Origin: Methanosarcina sp. KYL-1
Lineage (GTDB): Archaea; Halobacteriota; Methanosarcinia; Methanosarcinales; Methanosarcinaceae
Direction of reading: 5' to 3'
Assembly: GCF_024372725.1 (NCBI RefSeq)
Contig: NZ_VOUA01000030.1
Location: forward strand, 1-47,443
Length of the DNA stretch: 47,443 nt
The position numbers and the translations under genes were made by a program. The notes beneath the pieces were generated by a model. It worked only from the letters and a program-made list of their open reading frames with translations. It had not been told where the DNA came from and did not search any database. This document shows, piece by piece, positions 1 to 7,182 of the stretch (within the stretch, counting starts at the first letter, position 1; each line of letters opens with the position of its first letter).

Positions 1-52
1 CAACCTCATTTTAAAAAGAAGCAATGTTTTATCAATTTAAAGGAGCACAAAA

Positions 53-120
53 AATGTGCGAGGGTTCACTTCATCCCCGACCTAAAGGACGGGGTATTCG
101 TGACCCTCCGCGCTCCCGAT
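53..120 (+). mobile_element. IS-end-like hairpin repeat (remnant)
   Basis: A non-coding stretch holds two small hairpins, an ACA-rich stem around 44-58 and a CCCCG/CGGGG stem around 75-94. It ends in a 36-bp block (85-120) that recurs at 36669-36704 with one mismatch. Hairpins of this kind sit at the ends of IS200/IS605-type elements, so I infer a leftover element end. No transposase remains beside it in the window. Confidence 0.45.
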
Positions 121-145
121 GTAATAAAACTGGAAGATAAAAACC

Positions 146-739
146 ATGCCAGACGGGAAAAAAGACAGTGAAGATTTTGAAGCAAGGGCAAAGGAACTGG
201 TAGATGCAGGCTATGAAGCCGTAGAAAAAGCCATAATTGCCTGTACACGGTGCCCTCTCCATGAAACCGCGACCAACAGGGTAATAGGAAAAGGCTCTCG
301 CACCCCGAAAGTGCTCTTCATAGGGGAAGCCCCCGGAAAAAACGAAGACGAAAAAGGAATTCCGTTCTGCGGGAGGGCAGGAAAAGAACTGGACAAAATG
401 GTCGAATATATGGGCCTTTCGGAAAAAGACTGGGCTGTGATTAACACCGTCAAGTGCCGCCCCCCGGAAAACAGGAACCCGAAAAAAACCGAACTTGAAT
501 CCTGCAAACCCTTCCTGCTCGCCCAGATCACCCTGCTTGACCCGAATCTAATAATCCTCCTTGGCAACACTGCAGAAAAAGCCTACTGCCCCGAAAAGAA
601 GCTAGAATGGGGAGTTCCCGAAAATGTGGAAGGGCAAACGGTCCTTAAACTCTTTCACCCTGCAGCCCTGATCTACACTCGCTCAAGGACCGGGACCCAA
701 CACGAACTTATCGACAGGAACAGAGGACTCTGGGAGTAA
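146..739 (+). CDS. Family 4 uracil-DNA glycosylase (4Fe-4S)
   Basis: This 197-residue protein should remove uracil from DNA as the first step of base excision repair. The uracil-binding motif GEAPGKNED is at residues 60-68. Cys33, Cys36, Cys104 and Cys120 have the CX2C...CX15C spacing of the family-4 [4Fe-4S] cluster, and the catalytic-loop motif HPAALIY begins at residue 171 (HPS is more usual in the family). A GGAAG sequence lies about ten bases before the ATG. The gene stands alone, with an IS-end-like repeat upstream and the heat-shock gene downstream. Length fits the family, so the assignment is firm. Confidence 0.93.
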   Translation: MPDGKKDSEDFEARAKELVDAGYEAVEKAIIACTRCPLHETATNRVIGKGSRTPKVLFIGEAPGKNEDEKGIPFCGRAGKELDKMVEYMGLSEKDWAVINTVKCRPPENRNPKKTELESCKPFLLAQITLLDPNLIILLGNTAEKAYCPEKKLEWGVPENVEGQTVLKLFHPAALIYTRSRTGTQHELIDRNRGLWE

Positions 740-816
740 GGCACAGGAAACCCCGGGGGTAAGGCAAGGGAGGCCCTGGCAAAAGAAAAATCTGACTGAG
801 GTAATTTATTGTTCAC

Positions 817-830
817 AAATTATAAATAAC
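817..830 (+). promoter_or_regulatory. TATA-type promoter of the hsp20 gene
   Basis: TATAAATA at 821-828 is an archaeal TATA box. A transcription start about 25 bases downstream would leave a short leader carrying the palindrome at 858-872 and the AAAGGGGG ribosome binding site. Confidence 0.5.
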
Positions 831-857
831 GCGATCCAGCTATTATTATTTAGCTTA

Positions 858-872
858 TTCTGAAATTCAGAA
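858..872. promoter_or_regulatory. Palindrome before hsp20, possible operator
   Basis: TTCTGAA-A-TTCAGAA is a perfect seven-base inverted repeat lying between the TATA box and the start codon of the heat-shock gene. Its position suits a repressor site. No regulator is identified. Confidence 0.35.
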
Positions 873-879
873 AGGGGGT

Positions 880-1182
880 ATGGATATAGCAATGGTAAAA
901 ATGTCTCCTGACGTGTTTTCATGTTCGGACGAACAGGGAAAACTGGACATTGAAATCGACCTGCCAGGAGTAAAAAAAGAAAGTATAGAGTTAAAGATGG
1001 TTGAAGACGGCTTCTTCATCAAAGCAAAAAGGGAAGAAACGGGAGTTGAGTACGTGGGGACCTATGCCTTCTGCTGCGATGTCGTCCCGGAAAAAGCCGC
1101 TGCAAAATACTCAAACGGAAAACTATACGTGACAGTGCCTTACAGGGAAAACGTAGAAACCGTAGATGTCAAAATCCTGTAA
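880..1182 (+). CDS. Small heat-shock protein (Hsp20/alpha-crystallin)
   Basis: A short 100-residue alpha-crystallin-domain protein, expected to act as an ATP-independent holdase for unfolding proteins. The segment around residues 20-50 has the usual IEIDLPGVKKESIEL pattern, and the C-terminal part has AKYSNGKL, a match to the family AxxxNGxL motif. The usual long N-terminal arm and C-terminal I-x-I tail are almost absent, so it is a minimal form. The GGGGG of the ribosome site touches the first ATG, so the second ATG (892) may be the real start. It has its own TATA box. Confidence 0.88.
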   Translation: MDIAMVKMSPDVFSCSDEQGKLDIEIDLPGVKKESIELKMVEDGFFIKAKREETGVEYVGTYAFCCDVVPEKAAAKYSNGKLYVTVPYRENVETVDVKIL

Positions 1183-1185
1183 AAA

Positions 1186-1244
1186 AACAGGTGACTTTGT
1201 AATCTGATGTAACAGATGACTTTGTAATCTGAGTTTCACCTGTT
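1186..1244 (+). terminator. Stem-loop after hsp20
   Basis: The arms AACAGGTGA (1186-1194) and TCACCTGTT (1236-1244) are perfectly complementary. The loop contains a direct repeat of GACTTTGTAATCTGA. It follows the stop codon at once, so it may end or protect the hsp20 transcript. It lies directly before the ferredoxin cluster. Confidence 0.4.
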
Positions 1245-1275
1245 TACTGAAAATCTAAAATCCGGGGGGAAAAGA

Positions 1276-1470
1276 ACGTATCCGAAAATCGATTATAAAA
1301 AGTGTACCGGGGCTCTTGCCTGCTATGAGGTATGCCCGGCAGACGTCTTCGATATAGAGGAAAAAGAGGGAGTCAAAAAAGCTGCAGTAGTCCGCCCCGA
1401 TGACTGTATCGAATGTGAGCAGTGCGTGGATGCCTGCCCGGAAGACGCCATCGAACTTGTTGAAGATTGA
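1276..1470 (+). CDS. Ferredoxin, 64 aa, apparent ACG start
   Basis: A small electron carrier, the first of three tandem ferredoxins of identical length. The second cluster motif is complete (CIECEQCVDACP). The first is C-x5-C-x3-CP, with alanine where the second cysteine should be, which favours a [3Fe-4S] plus [4Fe-4S] protein. Aligned with the third copy (TATCCGAAAATCGATTA follows each start), the start falls on ACG at 1276, five bases after a GGGGGG ribosome site. Upstream the frame is open only to a TAA at 1225 and has no ATG, GTG or TTG. Either ACG initiates translation or an ATG has mutated. The coding region itself is intact. Confidence 0.75.
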   Translation, partial: TYPKIDYKKCTGALACYEVCPADVFDIEEKEGVKKAAVVRPDDCIECEQCVDACPEDAIELVED

Positions 1471-1493
1471 TAAAAGCGAACAGGGAGGAAAAG

Positions 1494-1688
1494 GTGTATC
1501 CTGTAATCGATTATGACAAATGTACAGGATCCCTTGCCTGCTACCTGGTCTGCCCTTCCTACGTCTTCACTACCAGGAAAAGAAAGGGCATAAAAGAAGC
1601 GGTGGTCTCCCATCCGGAAGAGTGCATCGGATGTGAGCACTGTTTGAGGTCCTGTCCGACAAAGGCAATTGAACTGGTAGAGAAATGA
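1494..1688 (+). CDS. Ferredoxin, 64 aa, GTG start
   Basis: Second of the tandem ferredoxins. I start it at GTG 1494, behind GGGAGGAA, because this gives exactly the 64 residues of its two neighbours and the same V/M-Y-P-x-I-D-Y N-terminus; a TTG at 1467 overlapping the previous stop is less likely. The first cluster motif, CTGSLACYLVCP, has serine in place of the second cysteine. The second, CIGCEHCLRSCP, is complete. It is more basic in the middle (TRKRKG) than the other two copies, so the partner may differ. It lies 23 bases after the first copy and is probably co-transcribed with it. Confidence 0.85.
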   Translation: MYPVIDYDKCTGSLACYLVCPSYVFTTRKRKGIKEAVVSHPEECIGCEHCLRSCPTKAIELVEK

Positions 1689-1759
1689 AAGCTGAAATTT
1701 AATTATTCATGTCAAGTAAAAGCTGAAACTTAAAGAAACAAAATAATCGGGGGTAAGAA

Positions 1760-1954
1760 ATGTATCCGAAAATCGATTACGAGAAATGTGTGGGGTCGCT
1801 TGAATGCTACGACGTCTGTCCGACGGAAGTATATGACGTGGAAGAAACGGATGAAGGAAAGAGGGCAGTTGTTGCCCGCCCGGACGACTGCACCGAATGC
1901 GAGCAGTGTGTGGATGCCTGCCCGACAAATGCCATAGAACTGGTAGAAGATTGA
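1760..1954 (+). CDS. Ferredoxin, 64 aa, ATG start
   Basis: Third tandem ferredoxin, with a normal ATG behind CGGGGGTAAG. It is very close to the first copy across the whole length. The first cluster motif CVGSLECYDVCP again lacks the second cysteine (Ser), and the second motif CTECEQCVDACP is complete. All three copies therefore share a 7-cysteine pattern, as in [3Fe-4S][4Fe-4S] ferredoxins. A 71-base gap separates it from copy two, so it may have its own promoter. The redox partner cannot be told from the neighbours. Confidence 0.88.
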   Translation: MYPKIDYEKCVGSLECYDVCPTEVYDVEETDEGKRAVVARPDDCTECEQCVDACPTNAIELVED

Positions 1955-2071
1955 AAGGGACGCACAGGCAAAATTCCTGGGATTTTTCTTCAGGGATTTT
2001 GTTCCTTGTATTTTGTCCCCATTATTTTTGTTCCCGCTATTATTCTTGATTAAGAAAGAGGGGGAAAACCG

Positions 2072-3088
2072 GTGGACTTGCCCGCTGCAATAATACTTTT
2101 TATTTTATTTACATCTATTATCGGGGCAGCCGGGACCAGATTGGGCAGGACTGCGGACCAGCTTGCAGACCTTACGGGCCTCGGGGAAGCCATGGTGGGA
2201 GGAATACTCCTCGGAGCGATTACGTCCCTTTCGGGAATTGTAACCTCGCTTACTGCAGCAAGCCAGGACCACCCGGAACTTGCAGTCAGCAATGCCGTAG
2301 GGGGAATCCTTGCCCAGACAGCCTTTCTTGCCCTTGCCGACATCAGCTACAGGAAAGCAAACCTCGAACATGCGGCGGCATCCTACCCCAGCCTGATGCA
2401 GGGAATGCTCCTCATAATCCTGCTCTCCTTTATCCTGCTGGTGGCATTTTCTCCCGAAGTTTTCGTACTCGGGATCCATCCGGCATCGGTTTTCATAATA
2501 CTTGCATACGTTTTCGGGATACGCCTTATCTGGAAAGCAAAGCAAAGAGGTATGTGGGCCCCGAAACACACGGCCTTTACCGTGGAAGACAGGGTACGCT
2601 ACTTTGAAAGCGAGACCCTGAGCAAAAAGGGCGTTTCAGCCAGGTTCATTATACTTGCGGCTGCCGTAGCCGTCTCCGGATATATGGTAGCACAAACGGG
2701 AATCGTCATTGCCGAAGAAACGCGGCTTTCGGAAACCATCGTGGGCGGGCTTTTTACAGCTGTGTCCACTTCCCTTCCGGAACTCATTGTCACCTTTTCG
2801 GCGGTAAGGGAAGGAGCCCTCACCCTTGCCGTAAGCAACATCGTGGGAGGAAATACCTTTGACGTTCTTACCGTGGCTTTTACGGACTTTGCTTATTCAG
2901 GAGGTTCAGTATACCATGCCCTTACAGGCGGCCAGACCTTCATAATCACCCTGACCCTGATGCTGAGTGCGATCCTGGTCCTGGGACTCCTGGACAGGGA
3001 AAGGTACGGCATAGGAGGCATAGGCTGGGAAAGCTTTTTGATCCTTGTCCTCTTTGTGGGGGGCTACTTTGTCCTTATTTTTACTTGA
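2072..3088 (+). CDS. Sodium/calcium exchanger family membrane protein
   Basis: A 338-residue membrane protein of the CaCA cation antiporter superfamily, with about ten hydrophobic segments and the two inverted alpha repeats. The C-terminal repeat (AVSTSLPELIVTFSA, then AVSNIVGGNTFD) keeps the glutamate and asparagines that bind cations. The N-terminal repeat reads AITSLSGIVTSL, then VSNAVGGILAQ, so its key glutamate is glycine and the final asparagine is missing. Transport may be altered, or the protein may use another ion. The GTG start follows AGAGGGGG. It is a single gene in the same direction as the ferredoxins. Confidence 0.82.
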   Translation: MDLPAAIILFILFTSIIGAAGTRLGRTADQLADLTGLGEAMVGGILLGAITSLSGIVTSLTAASQDHPELAVSNAVGGILAQTAFLALADISYRKANLEHAAASYPSLMQGMLLIILLSFILLVAFSPEVFVLGIHPASVFIILAYVFGIRLIWKAKQRGMWAPKHTAFTVEDRVRYFESETLSKKGVSARFIILAAAVAVSGYMVAQTGIVIAEETRLSETIVGGLFTAVSTSLPELIVTFSAVREGALTLAVSNIVGGNTFDVLTVAFTDFAYSGGSVYHALTGGQTFIITLTLMLSAILVLGLLDRERYGIGGIGWESFLILVLFVGGYFVLIFT

Positions 3089-3164
3089 GCCGGTTTAAGG
3101 CTTAATTCTACCAAGGCTTGATTCTGCTGAGGTTTAATTCAGAACCTTTCCGGGCCGACAGGGT

Positions 3165-3539
3165 TCACCCCCGGCAAAGTTCACCTCTAACTTCCTCCAG
3201 AAAGTATGAAATAGAAGGATTTTCATTTGTTTTTGCCCCGGGAAGCAGTAAAATTGGCTGCTCCGAAGGAGTGTAGACTTTTATTTTACGGCCTTTACAG
3301 CTCCATCTTACCACCTTTACACGGATCAGGCCAGCTTCTTCCAGTGCGTCAAGGTTGTATTTTAGGGTGTTCAGGCGCAGGCCAAGTTCTGCTGCAAGCT
3401 CGCTTGCAGACATCTGTTTTTCCCGGAGATGTTTCAGGATTTTCATCGAAAGGGGCCTTGAAAGAGCCCTGGCAAGCAGCGGCACCTCATCCGGCAGCGA
3501 CAGGACCTGCACGGGTATCATATCCTCAGTTCCTTCCAA
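3165..3539 (-). CDS. ArsR-like winged-helix transcriptional regulator
   Basis: A 124-residue DNA-binding protein. Residues about 25-75 form a winged helix with the recognition segment SASELAAELGLRLNTLKYNLDALEEAGLI, typical of ArsR/HTH_20 regulators. A basic wing (RWSCKGRKIKVYTPS) follows. No metal-binding cysteine pair of the classic ArsR sensors is seen, so the signal is unknown. The longest frame starts at TTG 3539; an ATG at 3521 preceded by GAGG is an alternative. It converges on the exchanger gene. Confidence 0.75.
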   Translation of the reverse strand: MEGTEDMIPVQVLSLPDEVPLLARALSRPLSMKILKHLREKQMSASELAAELGLRLNTLKYNLDALEEAGLIRVKVVRWSCKGRKIKVYTPSEQPILLLPGAKTNENPSISYFLEEVRGELCRG

Positions 3540-3687
3540 ACCTTTCAGCCTCCTTTCCAGTACCCGGAAGCAAAGAACTCAAACACATTACAATTTCCCC
3601 ATTCTCATTCAGCGTCTCATTCTCTTTTTATTCCGGAGTTTCAGGCCCCACATTTCTTCCGGGGCTCGAAACTCTGCAGCCTTACAA

Positions 3688-4578
3688 TTAAGATGTACAT
3701 TTGCTTCTCATTGTGATACATCTCCATAAGTCCCAGTACCACGAAGTAGGCGATCCTGTAATTTTTCCAGTGGACTTTACTGGTTCATTTCCGGAAGTGC
3801 CGGATGAGGATAAATCTGTAACCGAAGCATCATCAGCGGCTGAAGAATTGTCAGTAACCGAAGCGTTGTCAGCAATAGAAGCATTTCCGAAAACAAGACT
3901 TCCAGGGTTAGATGCATCTACTCCGCTGATGATTTGTTCAAGTGTGAATTCCCCGTATTCATCCCCGATATTGAGGGTCATGGCATTTGCATAATCAATA
4001 AGCCAGATCCCATCGATCCAGACGATTCTTTTTTCCATGCCCACGAATGACTGCCTGACATGGACTTTCATGACAACAATATCGTTTTCACCCTGAACAT
4101 TGTCAAGGACAACAGTCCATGTCTTGTTGTCCTCGGAATCAACCGAGATGTTTCGGTCAGCGACATGTTGTCCGTCCCTGGTGAATTCTAGCCAGACCTC
4201 TCCACTATCAATATTATCAACAATCTGCCTGGCTTCGAGAGCATAACCATGGCCCAGGTCAAGTTTTTCGCCTTTTTCGAGAGTATGCGTTTCATTACTG
4301 TCAAGAACCAATCCGGCAAGCTTGTTCACGTGCGCGTCCCGGAGATCATCGTTATTGGCGAGCAGCGGGACATACTTCTCTCCGAATAGATCGATTACAG
4401 GATACCGTTCATCGGACCAGCTATCGCATTCATAACCGGTATCGGTAACATTACAAGTGACGGTTCTGTGACTAACATTATCTGCTGCACTTAAAGTGCC
4501 TGTCACACTTGCAGTGCCTGCTGCGACTGCAATTAAGACAGTAAGAGCAGCCAGTGAAACTACCGTATATTTCTTCAT
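3688..4578 (-). CDS. Secreted S-layer-domain protein, single domain
   Basis: A secreted protein with a signal peptide (MKKYTVVSLAALTVLIAVAAG) and one copy of the Methanosarcina S-layer duplication domain, about residues 50-215, including the diagnostic run EKRIVWIDGIWLIDYANA. Full S-layer proteins carry two such domains and a C-terminal membrane anchor; here one domain is followed by a Ser/Asn/Asp-rich tail and a short basic end with no anchor. I start at the ATG 4578 because GGAGGA sits nine bases upstream, whereas it abuts the ATG at 4587. It may be a minor envelope protein or a truncated relic. Confidence 0.75.
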   Translation of the reverse strand: MKKYTVVSLAALTVLIAVAAGTASVTGTLSAADNVSHRTVTCNVTDTGYECDSWSDERYPVIDLFGEKYVPLLANNDDLRDAHVNKLAGLVLDSNETHTLEKGEKLDLGHGYALEARQIVDNIDSGEVWLEFTRDGQHVADRNISVDSEDNKTWTVVLDNVQGENDIVVMKVHVRQSFVGMEKRIVWIDGIWLIDYANAMTLNIGDEYGEFTLEQIISGVDASNPGSLVFGNASIADNASVTDNSSAADDASVTDLSSSGTSGNEPVKSTGKITGSPTSWYWDLWRCITMRSKCTS

Positions 4579-4877
4579 TTTGTTCATTCCTCCGTATTTT
4601 TTTGAAACATTTGAGCATTTTTTAGAGTAGAGTATTTTTTTAGAACATTCAAAAATCTAGCAAAGCCTTCGCTAATTGTTGACCACAGTCAATCAAAAAC
4701 CGGGAACAGAGAACAAATTGTCTTTCAAAGATCCCGAACGTTTGCAGTTATTGCCAGACCAATAAAAACATAAAGTAAGGAAATTGTTTGCTTGTTTCTT
4801 TATTTCTTTTATACTTAATTTTATACTCAGTTTGAACTCAGTTGCATTCGGTGTGTTTCCCGAGCCAAACGCCTCGA
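4579..4877 (-). promoter_or_regulatory. Long leader and promoter of the S-layer-domain gene
   Basis: This 299-base gap holds no gene. On the minus strand two TATA-like runs (AGTATAAAATTAAGTATAAAAG, at about 4806-4829) lie some 230 bases before the start codon. That would give a long A/T-rich leader ending in CGGAGGA. Confidence 0.35.
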
Positions 4878-6329
4878 TTAAGAAGGAGAAGAGGTATTCA
4901 CTGCTCCTTCTTCTCCCTTGAGCTTTCCAAGTGCCTCTTCTGCAACAGTCCTCACATTACGGTACTCTTCCATATCCGTACTGATCCGGCTCAAGCCTTC
5001 GATGGCCTCCGGTCCTCCCAGCTCCCCGAGAGCCCGGACCTCCTCAATCCTGACATCCCTTTCCCTTTCGGTTTCGAGAGCCTTGAGAAGGGGGCCAACG
5101 GCTCTCCGGTCCCCAAACTTTCCCAGGCCCTCTGCGGCACTTCTCCTTACCCTATAGTGTTCATCCCCAAGCAGCGAAATCAGAGGATCAACAGCCTGCG
5201 GATCTCCGATTTCTACAAGGGACTGCACAATCCCCGACCTTACTAACCAGGCCTCATCCCCAAGAAGGGCAATAAGAGAGTCAACAGCCTCAGGGTCTCC
5301 GATATCTCCCAGGGCCGCAACAGCAGCAACATGGAGGTTCTGGTTCTTATCCTGAAGGAGTTCTTCGAGGGATGGTACTGCTTCTTTGCTTCCGATCTTT
5401 CCAAGAGAGCGGGCAGCAGCTTCCCGTACCTCGGGTTCACTGTCTCCAAGGGCATCGATCAGGGGTTGTTCTGCCGGGGCAGCTTCTTCAGGCTCAAAAT
5501 GTCCAAGGTAATAAGCGGCTTCCCTTCTTACCCCAGGAGACCTGTCATCCAGCATTTCGACCAGAAAGGGGACAGCCTCAGGGTCCCGGCCATTCCCAAG
5601 TGCGGTTACGGCGTTGGTTCGGGTTGTGGGATCCCTGCTGTCCAGCAGCACAGTGAGCTTTCCAAAAACCTGTTCACTTTCAAAGCGGCTGAGGATGTAG
5701 GCTGCGGAAGTTCCGAGCTTTTCATCAGCTAACAGGTCCAGAAGGGGGTCAACGGCCCCCAGATCTCCGATTTCTCCAAGGGAATGCATAGCTTCACGGC
5801 GTACATCGAGACTTTCACTATCCAGGACTTCGCTGAGAGGTTCGACAGCCCTGGGATCACCCAATCGCCCAAGAGCAATCACAGTATAGCGGACCACCTC
5901 TTCGTCTTCATCTTCCAGGAGCCCTATCAGAGGCTCAACAGCTTCCGTGTCTCCAATCAGACCAAGTGAATAAGACGCATTCATACGAACCTCCGGGAAG
6001 GGATCGTCGAGAACCTCCAGAAGAGGGTCCGCAGCTTTTTGGGTCTTTATTTCCCCGAGAACACGAGCAGCAAGGCTGCGCACCTGCGGATCATCGTCTT
6101 TCAATGCCTTTATTAAAGGATCCACTGCGGGTTCCCCAATATCCGCAAGCCCATCAGCTGAGGCATAACTGATATCCGGGTCCTCATCCCCAAGACCCCG
6201 GACCAGTTTTTCCACCCTGGCTTCAAGAGGATCCTGGCCAAGGCAGACGGCACAGATTCCGAAAAGTAAAATCAAGAGAACCATAAGTTTTGCATGCCTG
6301 CAACTGAGAAGTTCATATCGCTTAATCAT
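4878..6329 (-). CDS. Secreted HEAT-repeat (PBS-lyase-like) protein
   Basis: An exported scaffold-like protein. A basic start and hydrophobic stretch (MVLLILLFGICAVCLGQ) form a signal peptide, possibly of the lipoprotein type with Cys. About 14 HEAT repeats of 30-31 residues follow, most with the pattern AVDPLI-x-LL-D...VR-x-A-x-x-LG-x-IGD. No catalytic domain is seen. The ATG at 6329 lies five bases behind AGGTGA; the longer frame at 6338 would start inside that site. The start overlaps the stop of the upstream gene by eight bases, so translation is probably coupled. It likely mediates protein contacts outside the membrane. Confidence 0.8.
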   Translation of the reverse strand: MIKRYELLSCRHAKLMVLLILLFGICAVCLGQDPLEARVEKLVRGLGDEDPDISYASADGLADIGEPAVDPLIKALKDDDPQVRSLAARVLGEIKTQKAADPLLEVLDDPFPEVRMNASYSLGLIGDTEAVEPLIGLLEDEDEEVVRYTVIALGRLGDPRAVEPLSEVLDSESLDVRREAMHSLGEIGDLGAVDPLLDLLADEKLGTSAAYILSRFESEQVFGKLTVLLDSRDPTTRTNAVTALGNGRDPEAVPFLVEMLDDRSPGVRREAAYYLGHFEPEEAAPAEQPLIDALGDSEPEVREAAARSLGKIGSKEAVPSLEELLQDKNQNLHVAAVAALGDIGDPEAVDSLIALLGDEAWLVRSGIVQSLVEIGDPQAVDPLISLLGDEHYRVRRSAAEGLGKFGDRRAVGPLLKALETERERDVRIEEVRALGELGGPEAIEGLSRISTDMEEYRNVRTVAEEALGKLKGEEGAVNTSSPS

Positions 6330-7182
6330 ACGCATCACCTGTTTCCTTTCCCGAAGGAAGCAGCAATTCGGCAGAAACTGCCTGGCCCTGCCACGTGGAA
6401 GTTACATTAACCCTGAAGCGGTCTTCGCTTCCCCCGATCACCACATTCTGGACAGGCATATAGGGCTCTTCTAAGGGGTTTCCATGCGCAATTTCCACAA
6501 TTGCATAAGGGTAATCCGGCCAGGTCCACAGGGCACTCTTATCATTTCCTCTCACATCGTAAGTCCTGGAAGATGTAAAGACCGGTTCCCCTGTCCCCTC
6601 CTCTGTCACCGTCAGGTTCGTGGAAACATCCAGCGCAGAACCGGTTCCTTTGTTGATCAGGTATCCGTAGATCCTGTAAACATCAGAAGTATTCCTGCGC
6701 CCCATTTCATATTCCAGCTTCAGGTGGATTTCTGGAGGAGGAGTCTCTACAAGATAGGTGCCTTCATCAAGGAGCCTGCCGTTCTCAACAACCTTCACAT
6801 TTACCGGGTATTTTCCCGGAAGTGCATACCCGATCCATACGCTGACCGAATTGTTTCCCGGAAGGAGGTGAATCGGCTTCTGAAGAGATACAAATTCGGC
6901 ATTCCACGGATCCGCAGAGTCATTGGAAATAATCAGCCTTGAAGTGGAGCGAGCCTCTCCGTTCATGTCCACAAAAGCATTCTCGACTTCAAGCCACACA
7001 TCCACAGGTTTCGAACCGTTGTTCTGAAGCACTATGTCCAGTTGTCCCGACTCCCTGACCCCGATGGGGGAAGAGCTCATATCCGCGATATGCACGTCAG
7101 CCCCGGTTCCATACAGCCAGAAAACCCCCAGAAGCAGGATCAATAAGGCAGCTGAAACCGAGATTATATTACCTTTCTTCAT
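6322..7182 (-). CDS. Secreted or membrane-anchored protein, possible adhesion-like fold
   Basis: A 286-residue protein with an N-terminal signal or anchor segment (residues 7-25), then about 250 extracellular residues. The pattern RESGQLDIVLQNNGSKPVDVWLEVEN, and later INKGTGSALDVSTNLTV, resembles the CARDB/COG1361 beta-sandwich modules of archaeal surface proteins, suggesting two Ig-like domains. Several NxS/T sites could be glycosylated. The start overlaps the stop of the gene upstream in an ATGA arrangement, and its own stop overlaps the HEAT-protein start. The function is not known; the operon suggests it works with the HEAT protein. Confidence 0.7.
   Translation of the reverse strand: MKKGNIISVSAALLILLLGVFWLYGTGADVHIADMSSSPIGVRESGQLDIVLQNNGSKPVDVWLEVENAFVDMNGEARSTSRLIISNDSADPWNAEFVSLQKPIHLLPGNNSVSVWIGYALPGKYPVNVKVVENGRLLDEGTYLVETPPPEIHLKLEYEMGRRNTSDVYRIYGYLINKGTGSALDVSTNLTVTEEGTGEPVFTSSRTYDVRGNDKSALWTWPDYPYAIVEIAHGNPLEEPYMPVQNVVIGGSEDRFRVNVTSTWQGQAVSAELLLPSGKETGDAYD

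Noticed and set aside
1467-1493. TTG start for the second ferredoxin
   Set aside because: It would add nine residues absent from both neighbours and place the ribosome site GGGAGGAA inside the gene.
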